Assembly (NCBI GenBank): GCA_014155875.1 | Contig: JACEFZ010017671.1 | Location: 124,001 to 188,000 of the forward strand | Direction: 5' to 3' | DNA from: Cepaea nemoralis | Lineage: Eukaryota > Mollusca > Gastropoda > Stylommatophora > Helicidae | DNA: 64,000 nucleotides | Made by a program: the position numbers and the translations under genes | Notes under the pieces: model-generated | Databases searched by the model: none | Told to the model about the DNA's origin: nothing | The model's input: only the letters and a program-made list of their open reading frames with translations | Shown: positions 33,987-43,112 of the stretch, one piece after another | Numbering within the stretch: position 1 is the first letter of the stretch | How the letters are laid out: every line of letters starts with the position of its first letter

Positions 33987-34089
33987 CCTTAGCAGCATAG
34001 CTACAGCTGATATGGGCCGTGGTTGTTTAATGCAGATAATTAATATTTAAGTTGGTGTCCTGGGAAGATAGAGTGGAACGACAAATGCG

Positions 34090-34093
<4 letters not shown>

Positions 34094-34177
<84 letters not shown>

Positions 34178-34222
34178 TGAGAGAGAAAGGATGTGAGAAA
34201 AACCAATAGTAAAGTGAGATAG

Positions 34223-34287
<65 letters not shown>

Positions 34288-34353
34288 AAGAAAGAAAGAA
34301 TGTGAGAGATACCGTGAGAAAGAAGTAAGGAGAGAGGGGTGTGTGTGTGTGTT

Positions 34354-34395
<42 letters not shown>

Positions 34396-34476
34396 TGAAT
34401 GAATGAATGAATGAATGAATGAATGAATGAATGAGATAGAAAGGATGTGAGAAAAAACAATAGTAAAGTGAGATAG

Positions 34477-34529
<53 letters not shown>

Positions 34530-34620
34530 TAGAGAGAGAGCAAGAAAGAAAGAATGTGAGAGATACCGTGAGAAAGAAGTAAGGAGAGAGGGGTGTGTTT
34601 GTGTGTGTTTGTGTGTGAGG

Positions 34621-34710
<90 letters not shown>
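34094..34710 (+). repeat. GA arrays with ~250-bp duplicated unit
   Basis: Five GA tracts alternate with GAAAGGATGTGAGAAAAAC and CAAGAAAGAAAGAATGTGAG blocks, each occurring twice about 250 bp apart. A GAAT tetranucleotide tract lies at 34391-34433. Long Ser-Leu frames on the minus strand are artefacts. Confidence 0.95.
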
Positions 34711-34712
<2 letters not shown>

Positions 34713-34967
34713 TCTCAACCCGGACGTGATGCTTGAAAGTTTCAGAACCAATGTTGCCAACTAAAGAACTTGAGTGATTTTCTTAATGGAAAATAACATT
34801 GATAATGTTTTCAGTGCTTCTGCAATCATGGAGAGGGTAAATGCAACTAGAACAAGAACTGACATACTGGAGTTTGAAGATCAGGAAAGCTATCGTCGCG
34901 GTGGTCAAGGTTTCGAATTCTCAACGAAGGAAAACGGCCTATGTGGGCTTGGGACATGGAAGCACAA

Positions 34968-35203
34968 GACGAAGAAGAAGAAGAAGAAGAAGAAGAAGAA
35001 GAAGAAGAGAAGAAGAAGAAGAAGAAGAAGAAGAAGAAGAAGAAGAAATGAGAAGAATTAGAAGAAGAAGAAGAAGAAGAAGAAGAAGAAGAAGAAAAAG
35101 AAGAAGAAGAAGAAGAAATGAGAAGAATTAGAAGAAGAAGAAGAAGAAGAAGAAGAAGAAGAAGAAGAAGAAGAAGAAGAAGAAGAAGAAGAAGAAGAAG
35201 AAA
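34968..35203 (+). repeat. (GAA)n array
   Basis: GAA trinucleotides with interruptions (GAAATGAGAAGAATTAGAAG appearing twice), about 235 bp. A fully purine strand such as this can form triplex DNA. Confidence 0.97.
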
Positions 35204-35219
35204 CTTCAGTGTTGACTTC

Positions 35220-35330
35220 TCGTTCAGAAATCAGTGGCAACATAATTAACTTAAAATGTGCCTAGTAAATCACAAACAGCCTATAAAGGCTGGGGGTGGG
35301 TGCGACGTCTTACAACAGACATGCAGTCTT
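35220..35330 (+). repeat. SINE-A fragment
   Basis: GTTCAGAAATCAGTGGCAAC, then CTAGTAAATCACAAACAGCC and GCTGGGGGTGGG, a decayed SINE-A 3' half beside the GAA array. Confidence 0.4.
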
Positions 35331-35409
35331 TACAGTATTTTGCCATTATAATGTGTAAGTCGATCAGCAGGTCCTTTCTTGTTATGACGTGTTATTTGAC
35401 TCCATACTG

Positions 35410-35505
35410 GGCTAGCATTATACTAAACGAAGATGGGGGTAACATGAATTAATACTTGTTTATATAGAGACATGCGCTCAGGACTACATAATTGGCTAGT
35501 CCCTC
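35410..35505. repeat. rDNA-spacer-like ~80-bp repeat, single unit
   Basis: TATACTAAACGAAGATGGGG, then ATGAATTAATACTTGTTTAT and ACATGCGCTCAGGACTACAT. The same unit is repeated three times at 37728-37985, on the other side of the rDNA block, suggesting intergenic spacer origin. Confidence 0.65.
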
Positions 35506-35572
35506 TTCTTCTTCTGCGTTCATCCTGAGTGTTGTTTTTCTTCTCCAGACTTAATTGCGGTGTGTCTAAGTT

Positions 35573-36660
35573 GGGCACCCTTGGGCCAAGACCCTTAGAC
35601 CAACACACCCGACTCTAGCGTGCATTTTTTTTTTCAGGCTAGCATTCCTGTAGGACTCTCACTGTTGTGGTGCCGTCCAAATCCCAGTTTGTCAAGTTAG
35701 AACTCTCGAAGACTTCACGGTCAGCCCTCAAGGGAAGGCAGGAGCAGCCCATGGCGTTTTCCGTAATCCGGGGAGGCTTCCATAATTGCAGAGCCGACAC
35801 ATAGTGCTCTGGTGCACACCCCAGGAATCGCCACGTCCTGAATATGGCTGCTTTAATTCCTCACTTCCATGTATTGGGAATTTCGTGCGCCACAGGCCGC
35901 TCCTGCACAAACCAGGAACGGTCAGTCTGCAGACGACTTCCACTCAGCGAGCTTTCGGTTCGGACGTGTGCGGAAGCTGTGCCCGGAAAATTAGATCGTC
36001 AGACCTGTTCCGGCCGGAAAACTAGATAGTCAGAGCTGTTCCGGGCACGAGGGACATTTCACTCGGACGTTTTTGCCTTGTGCCATTTTATTTGCACCCT
36101 TAGGCCAGCACATCTGACTTCTGCGGGCATTTTTGAAATCAGGTTAGCCTTCCTGGGGGTTTCGAGGGACATTCTGTTGTGGTGTCGTCCACATCTCTGC
36201 TGGTCAAGTTAGAAGGGCCAAGGACTTTACGGTTAGTCCTCAATGGAAGGCAGGGACAGTCCATGGGCATTTTCCGCCATCCAAGGAGGCTCCCATAATT
36301 GCAGAGCCGGCACATATTGCTCTGAGACTGGGCTCACCCAAGGAATCGCCACTTCTTGCTCATGGGTGCTTTAATTCCTCACTTCCATATATTGGGTATT
36401 TCGTTCGCCCCTAGCCGCTCCCCGCACATACCAGGAAACGTCAGTCTGCAGACAACATCCACTCAACAAGCTTTCGCTTCGGACTTCCACGTAATGGATT
36501 CGCTAGCCAAGCGTTCCATTTCGTGTTATTGAGACGATTTTTCTATCTTAGTCTGCAGCCGACATCCACTCTGCAGTTTTTTCACTTCGGACTTCCACGT
36601 AATGGATTCACTTGCCAAGCGTTCTAATTCGTGTTAATGAGATGTTTTTCCACCTTTGTC
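35573..36660 (-). repeat. rDNA intergenic-spacer-like subrepeats
   Basis: Two diverged copies about 518 bp apart (from 35577 and 36095) share CATTTTT...AGGTTAGC/AGGCTAGC, TTGTGGTG.CGTCCA, GGAGGC and TTTAATTCCTCACTTCCAT. A shorter 110-bp unit (TCAGTCTGCAG...ACTTCCACGTAATGGATTC) repeats at 36441 and 36551. Position next to 28S-like and 18S sequence supports spacer identity; this is inference. Confidence 0.6.
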
Positions 36661-36899
36661 TACACTCACTCAGTGAGCTCTTGTACAGACTTGCATCGTA
36701 ACCACTAAGTGCGATTGGGACACTTTTCCACCTTTAGTAACGTTCACAAGGTAGGCTACATGTGCTGCCAGCTGAGTACCTTACTTCCATGCAGCAGAGA
36801 TCAAGTTAAGACCAGGCTCGCTCTTCCAGGGATACATCTTATCCCACGGAGAGAGCTTTCGAATAAGTAACTGGACCACACATTTAGCAGGCTTAGCAT
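36661..36899. other. rDNA spacer or 28S-flanking sequence, unassigned
   Basis: Between the spacer subrepeats and the 28S-like bases. No protein frame is credible; the 86-codon frame crossing it reads through rRNA sequence. Confidence 0.4.
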
Positions 36900-36971
36900 C
36901 TCACCTTCCTTTTGCAATAGGTGAGTATCGGCCCGGCTCTTACATCCGGGAGATTTTGACTTAGAGGCGTA
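36900..36971 (-). rRNA. 28S rRNA 3'-end-like fragment
   Basis: On the minus strand, ACGCCTCTAAGTCAAAATC matches the conserved element near the 3' end of 28S rRNA (usually ACGCCTCTAAGTCAGAATC). It directly follows the 18S fragment in the same orientation. How far it continues towards 36900 is uncertain because the last ~100 nt of 28S vary between species. Confidence 0.5.
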
Positions 36972-36975
36972 GGAC

Positions 36976-37336
36976 GGCAAGTCACGTACCATCGACATTT
37001 GATAGGGCAGACATTTGAATGATGCGTCGCCGGCACTTAAGGTCATGCGATCAGCACACATTTATCCAGAGTCACAAGTGGGAACGCCGCGCCTCGCGAA
37101 AGACAACGACGATTGGTTTTGAACTAATAAAAGTGCTCTTTCATCGAGGGTCGGAGCTTGGTAAGCATGTATTAGCTCTTGAATTGCCACAGTTATCCAA
37201 TTAGCATCGTGTCATCTAAGGAACTTCAACTGATTTAATGAGTCATTCGCGGTTTCACAGTGAGACAATGTGAACTTAGACATGCATGGCTTAATCTTTG
37301 AGACAAGCATATGACTACTGGCAGGATCAACCAGAT
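36976..37336 (-). rRNA. 18S rRNA 5' fragment (truncated)
   Basis: The minus strand begins CTGGTTGATCCTGCCAGTAG and continues with CATATGCTTGTCTCAAAGAT, TTTATTAGTTCAAAACCAAT and TCAAATGTCTGCCCTATCAA to GGTACGTGACTTGCC. That is about the first 360 nt of small-subunit rRNA. It then jumps to 28S-like sequence, so about four fifths of 18S is missing. Departures from expected conserved bases (for example GAATGACTCATTA for GAATGGCTCATTA) suggest it is not functional. Confidence 0.93.
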
Positions 37337-37727
37337 ATCTATCGGACAGACGGACTATTCACGTACACGCAGGCCAAGAGTAGCATCGCTAAAACGCGCC
37401 CTCCCGGTACCCAGTGATACATGCAAAACCACTGCACGCCTACCGACAAGCTTCTAAGCTACGCCGGCAGGACTGACAGAAAAACTATTCCAGCTTACTG
37501 ACTGCAAGTCCACTACTCATCAAGAGAGAGTCGGCGCTTATCGAAACTTTGTCGATCGGTCGTACAAATTTGCTCTTTTGCCTGCTCAAACCACTACTCT
37601 GGCTTCACGATGCGGTTACATTCTCGAAACGCCTACTTCGCTAACTTGCGTGCACTTCACACAGCCATCCAAGACAACGAACGCTAGACGCGGGACTGAT
37701 CTTGAGAACCAGACCAGCCCTAACTTC
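37337..37727 (-). other. probable 5' external transcribed spacer
   Basis: On the minus strand this lies immediately upstream of 18S position 1. It has no frames or repeats of its own. Assignment as ETS is from position only. Confidence 0.5.
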
Positions 37728-37985
37728 TTGGCTAGTCCTATACTAAACGATGATGGAGTAGCATGAATTAATACTAGTTGATAGAGAGATATGCGCTCAG
37801 GCATACATACTTGGCTAGTTCAATACTAAACGATGATGGAGTAGCATGAATTAATACTAGTTTATAGAGAGATATGCGCTCAGGCCTATATACTTTGCTA
37901 GTCCAATACTAAACGAAGATGGGGTAATATGAATTAAGACTAGTTTATAGGGCGACATGCGACCAGGTCCCCAAAATGGAACGAT
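37728..37985. repeat. rDNA-spacer-like ~80-bp repeat, three units
   Basis: Three tandem units with TACTAAACGATGATGGAGTA, GCATGAATTAATACTAGTT and ATAGAGAGATATGCGCTCAG. They match 35410-35505. Confidence 0.85.
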
Positions 37986-38124
37986 CCTAGCACGTCATAG
38001 GCCATAGCAGGTTCTGCTGTGGGACCTGATCTTATCATTAGTTTGTTGTTGTTGTAAAATACATCAAATGTTGGTTTGAAAAAACTAAAGCAGATTTAAA
38101 CATATAGGACTAAAAATGTCAAGA

Positions 38125-38467
38125 GTCCCAAGTACCAAGAACAGAGATCCAAGAACGGGGTACTAAGAACAGAGTACTGAGCACACTACCAAGAACAGAG
38201 CACTAAGAATAGAGTGCCCAAAACAGAGTACTAGGAACCGAGTACCTAGAACCGAGTACGAAGAACAGAGTACACAGAACAGTGTACTAAGAACAGAGTA
38301 GTAACAACAAAGTACCAAGAACAGAGTACCGAAAACAGAGTACCAAGAACAGAGTACTAAGACCAGAGTACCAAGAACAGAGTACTAAGAACGGAGTACC
38401 AAGAACAGCGTACCAAGAACAGAGTACCAAGAGCTGAGTACAAATGAACAGAGTACCAAGAACATAC
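38125..38467 (+). repeat. 15-bp class minisatellite
   Basis: Degenerate units of AGAGTACCAAGAACAG, with ACTAAG and ACCTAG variants, over about 340 bp. Minus-strand frames rich in Val-Leu-Gly-Thr are artefacts. Confidence 0.9.
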
Positions 38468-38582
38468 ACATTTCCCTTGACAACACATGGGTGTAAAACT
38501 TGGACATATTGCAGCTGGAAGCCCACATCGGCGTTCGAAGATACATGTTCAAGACAGAATTAAGGACAACTAAATGGTCTGA

Positions 38583-38815
38583 CCTGTCTCTGTGGCGAAG
38601 TGGCAACCCGCCTGCATCGCGCTACGAAGTACGTGGATTGGTTTTCCGACTCATTCTGTTGAGGAGTGCAGTTTTCTCTGAGATCCTTGGGGGTGGGTCG
38701 TAGCTGAAACTACGGAGTTCATGCTATGTGTGGCACTTTCTGGATACTGTTGTGGAAAGAAGACTGAGCCTTCTGGGATAGAACCCGGTGTAATGAAATC
38801 CATCCTCTTATCTTT
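38583..38815 (+). repeat. SINE-C copy
   Basis: Head CTCTGTGGCGAAGTGGC gives an A-box-like stretch; then GAAACTACGGAGTTCATGCT in the body and GGTGTAATGAAATCC in the tail. Aligns with 17141-17352 and 62840-63080 read on the minus strand. Confidence 0.65.
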
Positions 38816-38904
38816 AACTCTTATGTGGCCATTAAGAATAATAATGTCGTATGTTGTAACCAGACTTCTAATTATAATACCTCACTATCTCCATAATCAT
38901 CTCC

Positions 38905-39366
38905 CTCACCATCTCCATGTCATGTGCTATCATTCACATATAATTCCTCGCCATAGCCATGACATGTGCTGTCACTTAAATATAATCTCTCACTATGTCG
39001 ATGACATGTGCTGTCACTCACACATACTCACTGCCCAACTCCATGACATGTGCTGTTACTCACACATACTCACTGCCCAACTCCATGACGTGTGCTGTCA
39101 CTCACATATAATGTGCTGTCACTCACATATAATGTGCTGTCATTCACATATAATGTGCTGTCACTCACATATAATGTGCTGTCATTCACACACACTCCCT
39201 CACCATCTCCATGACATGTGCTGTCATTCACACACACTCCCTCACCATCTCCATGACATGTGCTGTCACTCACATATAATGTACTGTCACTCACATATAA
39301 TGTGCTGTCACTCACAAATAATGTGCTGCCACTCACATATAGTGTGCTGTCACTCACATATAATCC
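38905..39366 (+). repeat. 21-bp satellite, segment 1
   Basis: Tandem units of GTGCTGTCACTCACATATAAT, some extended by CCCTCACCATCTCCATGACAT. The array resumes at 41413-41449 and 42922-43112, so it was one array split by insertions. The 251-codon frame over it is repeat-derived. Confidence 0.92.
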
Positions 39367-39510
39367 TAGGATCCTCGCAGATGCAACGGAGTTCGTGCAT
39401 TGAGCTGAGTTTCTCCAGACTCAGGTTTGAGTTAGGAGGAAAACGGAGCACTTATGGGTTAAACCGTGTGCCGTGATATGGATCCAACGACTAAACTAAA
39501 CTAAAACTAA
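39367..39510 (+). repeat. SINE-C 3' fragment inserted in the satellite
   Basis: Contains GCAACGGAGTTCGTGCATTG and GGAGCACTTATGGGTTAAAC, and ends CGACTAAACTAAACTAAAAC, a CTAAA tail. Flanks ACATATAATCC (39356-39366) and ACATAAAATCC (39511-39521) form an 11-bp target duplication with one mismatch. It is 5' truncated, lacking the tRNA head. Confidence 0.7.
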
Positions 39511-39529
39511 ACATAAAATCCCACATCAT

Positions 39530-41407
39530 TGTCGTGTCCTCCTTTACAGTGTCGTCCCTGGAGTGAAGAGAGCCGACACCCACATTATAATATTTTCCTC
39601 CTTTTTAATATTCTGGAGAATCCACCAGCTTCCGTCCAACACACTCCATCAGGTATTGGATGGTATCACCATCTCATACTTCTCCAACGCAACATACTCA
39701 ACAACTCTTGCTTCTAAAAATTAATAAAGATTAATTTATTAAAAGAAAAGTGTACCGTATATGAGACGTGTATGTGAAGAAAATGTGTGACGTGTTCTAT
39801 AAAGTGTGTAGAATCGGACTCTCAGACTACAACCCAGTCAGCTGATCCCAGCAAGGATAGACCACAGCACGTTACGTCAGAACATGTACATCTCACCCAG
39901 TGCCGAAACCATCCTGCTGGATACTGATTTGCCTCTGTAGACCTCTGGTAATCCCATTTCATGATCATCCGAAATAGACACCGGTGGTATTAACAGTTAA
40001 TCATGGACCGGTTGCACCCTACACAATGTCCGTTCCTATCGTTCCTAAAAAAATGCACAAGTCCTTTGTAGTGTGTACACAGTTATTAATGTTAATTGTT
40101 AATGTAATTGATCCTCACTCGTGTCTATCTAGCCTCAAGTATCATGTCTTGTGTTCTATTACACGAGATTATATCACACTAGGTAACTATTATAATTAAT
40201 GTTCTCAGTTAGTTACTACTGTCTGATGCTGTGTGGTGCATCAGTAATCATCACCCCTCTTTGGTGAATCATCTTCCTTCTAGCTTTAGTTACGTTCTGT
40301 ACGAAACTTTATTTGACTGTTCCACTGGTGTTCTTCCGAATGGGATTTGAACCTTTCCTAAAAACTTGTTGAGTTTCCTCGGATCTGGTAGGGAACCTAG
40401 GATAGAAACAACACATCTGGTGATAGTACTAGTCACTGATCCTATCGGCTGCGTGTAAGCCTATTGCCTTGCTTAATGATCTTTAGCTAACTAAACTATG
40501 TTATAGAGCAGATTAGCTACCCACCTAGGGCCGAATCAGGCTATGACAAGGAAAGACCAATACAGAGTGCAACCTCAGTATTCTATTCACCTTAGCAGAG
40601 CCAATATCACTATTCTACTCTAACTAGTTTTCCACTAACAGTGCTAATCATCACACTATAGTTTTAACAAGGCTACAGTCTATATTAATTAGAACTAATA
40701 GACTATATTGACTACCTTATGCAAAACCGCCTCATTCCCGGGATGGCTACTACACTTTGTCATAACGACACATGCTAGTTAATGTTAAATTATTCTAACA
40801 CTGTAGAGCTCTCCCACAAACACGTCCATCATAATCCACGGTTTTGGTCAACTCTGTTTCTCCCAATCATGGTTTATGGCAAACCCTAAAGTTGGTCTAG
40901 TGATATGGGTGACGTCCTGCAGGTGTTATTTTCGCACATCATCCATTGTCAAGAATCGATTTTTCCTGGCCTAGTCACTGTCAAAGTTGTCATCACTTGT
41001 TTCGACTCCCCCAACAAACTAACGAGTTACTGTATGATCCCAACAACAGTTTTTCTCAACAAGCTGTCAGTAGCAATCTGCCCATCTGCGTGATGTCCGG
41101 AAACTATATGACATATGGACTGTTTACTTCCGTGCTGAGTACTTCCGTTTTTCCATCCGACTTGTTTATGACTTGTCCAAGCGATGTCGGGATTCGTCTC
41201 CCTCACTTCCGAGTGTGGCCAATCCGTCAACCAGATGTACAAGTACAGCTGTTATTTATGCCCGACCTGTTTTGGAACACGTGCAGCCACAACTATGAAT
41301 GTTTTCTCTGTATTAGTTGAAACACTTGTTGCTTAACAGATAGTTCGGTTTATCAGAAAGCCTCTATAATAAGCAACTGGTTAAACACACGGGTTTCTTT
41401 TGTGACA
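39530..41407 (-). mobile_element. solo LTR related to element 1
   Basis: From TGTCGTGTCC to TTTGTGACA, with LTR-family phrases such as TTAATAAAGATTAATTTATT, CTAGTTTTCCACTAACAGTG and CAATCATGGTTTATGGCAAA. It is 1878 bp, shorter and more diverged than element 1 LTRs. The 5-bp duplication ATCAT flanks it exactly (39525-39529 and 41408-41412), indicating a full insertion later reduced by LTR-LTR recombination. Orientation is taken from element 1. Confidence 0.93.
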
Positions 41408-41449
41408 ATCATGTCCATGACATGTGCTGTCACTCACATATAATCCCTC

Positions 41450-41900
41450 AATCGCATAAGTACTTGGTGTGATGAAGCTGGGGCAATGGTCAAACCAACA
41501 AAGGCAACAGTGACTTGGTTCTCGTTGAATAATCATATTGTCAACACTCCAACACCAACTGTAATGCTGTGTTCAGAGACGGTGGAAAGAACGCAGGCAA
41601 TGAATTACCTGGGGATACGGTTTGATCGAAGCCTTGCTTATAATGTGCACATAGACCAGGTGATAAATAAGGCCAAGCGGGGTTTGGCAGCGATGCGGGT
41701 GATGGCGGCAGCAAACTGTGAGCAGCGCCATCTATGTCTTCTGTACGAGGGGCTGGTCATGTCTGTTTTGGAGTATGCAATGGCAATCCTGACTCTCAGC
41801 CATAAGCAGATAGAAAGGATGGAAAGGATACAGAATGAAGCTATGCGCATTATTCTTGGATGTACAAGAGATACAGCAGGGCGATGCGCTACCTTCTTGA
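41450..41900 (+). pseudogene. LINE RT C-terminal part
   Basis: Open from the truncation point: 'ISTWCDEAGAM', then 'VTWFSLNNHIVN', 'MNYLGIRFDRSL' and 'LLYEGLVMSVLEYAMAIL', the RT thumb of jockey/I-type LINEs. A single indel near 41877 shifts the frame inside 'ILGCTRDT...AMRYLLD', so the open frame running on to 42004 is spurious. Confidence 0.85.
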
Positions 41901-42888
41901 TTTCCCAACCATTGAAGAGAGAATACAAGGTTGCAGGGCACGCGCCTACCTCAGAATTAACGCAAACACACAACATCCACTGCATAGTGAAATTAGGAAG
42001 GTGAAGGGCAGCAGGTTAAAAAGAGGACGGTCGTGGATGGGTCAAGCCGAAGATATTCTTCAACACGTGTGTTCACTTGAGGACTTAGAACCTGGCGAGG
42101 AGTGGGTGCAAGTGCCAATAGACTTCTGCACATCCTTTTCAGTTTGCATCCAACTAGATAGAAAATGCAGACAAGAAAAGCCGGCTGCTGTTGAGGCTGA
42201 AGTACAAGCGTTGATTTTCGAGAATTCGCTAGACGGTGATGCGGTCATCTATACAGATGGGTCGGTCGTCCGACATGTGAGAAGCTCATGGGCCTTTACA
42301 GCTCGGGCCGGAGGGAGAATTGTGAAGGAGGACTCTGGTGCTTTCACTGAAACCACAGGTAGCCTGACTATGGAAGTCATGGCAGTAAGTAAAGCAATAA
42401 CATGGCTCGAGACACAGACATTCACTAGGGCTTGTTTCCTTAGCGATTCAATGAACATGATCAAGAGGATAGAGGAGGGGTCGATCCGAAGAGAATGGTT
42501 GCTGCCTCTGGAGCGGTCTCGGCTGGCAAAGATTAGTTTCATCTTCGTGCCAGGGCATGCGGGAGTACAAGGAAATGAGCGGGCTGACAAGCTCGCAGGT
42601 GAGGCTACTGTGGAGGGCGGACGCGCCATGGACCAGGCTGACATTCTGAATGCTCTACGAGAAGTAAGACTTTTGCGAGAACCAAGTGATGACTGTGAAT
42701 CTACAACAATGGCCAGACTGCGAGAGCAGCAAATTAAAAGAGGGGTGGCCAAACAAGAATACTACGCAGGAAGCCAAAGAAGATTGATAAACCAACACAG
42801 AACTGGCGTCGTTAGCCGCTACACGTTGCGGGATTTGCTGAGGAGGGGATCTGAGCACTTATGGACTGAATGGTTCGATGTGCAATGA
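41860..42888 (+). pseudogene. LINE RNase H and C-terminal region
   Basis: After 'AMRYLLDFPTIEERIQG' and 'RGRSWMGQAEDI', the RNase H domain carries all four acidic residues: 'IYTDGSV', 'LTMEVMAV', 'FLSDSMN' and 'GNERADKLAGEA', plus the basic-loop motif 'PGHAGVQ'. The protein ends 'EHLWTEWFDVQ' at the stop 42886-42888. The DNA encoding this end (GAGCACTTATGG) is shared with SINE-C tails. The domain is intact, but it is separated from the RT by the frameshift and the element is 5' truncated. Confidence 0.92.
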
Positions 42889-42921
42889 GGATGATCTGTC
42901 GACTAACTAACTAACTAACTA

Positions 42922-43112
42922 ACATATAATCCCTCGCCATCTCCATGACATCTGCTGTCACTCACATATAATGTGCTGTCACTCACATATAATGTACTGT
43001 CACTCACATAGGCCTACAATGTGCTGTCACTCACATATAATGTGCTGTCACTCACATATAATGTGCTGTCACTCACATATAATGTTCTGTCACTCATATA
43101 ATCCCTCACCAT
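42922..43112 (+). repeat. 21-bp satellite, segment 3
   Basis: Continues GTGCTGTCACTCACATATAAT units after the LINE, ending near ATAATCCCTCACCAT. Segment 2 is the short stretch 41413-41449. Confidence 0.9.

Larger units (their letters stand above)
41450..42921 (+). mobile_element. RNase H-bearing LINE, 5' truncated, with 14-bp target duplication
   Basis: Inserted in the 21-bp satellite. ACATATAATCCCTC flanks it exactly (41436-41449 and 42922-42935). It ends with (CTAA)n directly after a very short 3' UTR. Domain content (RT thumb then RNase H) fits the I/Ingi/LOA-like group of non-LTR retrotransposons; exact clade unknown. Confidence 0.93.

Noticed and set aside
33859..34050. 63-codon frame crossing the hAT MITE
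   Set aside because: It starts inside the MITE and crosses its terminus and target duplication, so it is chance.
36801..37061. 86-codon minus-strand frame
   Set aside because: It runs through 18S rRNA and the 28S-like fragment, so it is not a protein gene.
38721..39476. 251-codon His/Cys/Met-rich frame that could look like a metal-binding repeat protein
   Set aside because: It is the 21-bp satellite translated; unit length divisible by three keeps it open.
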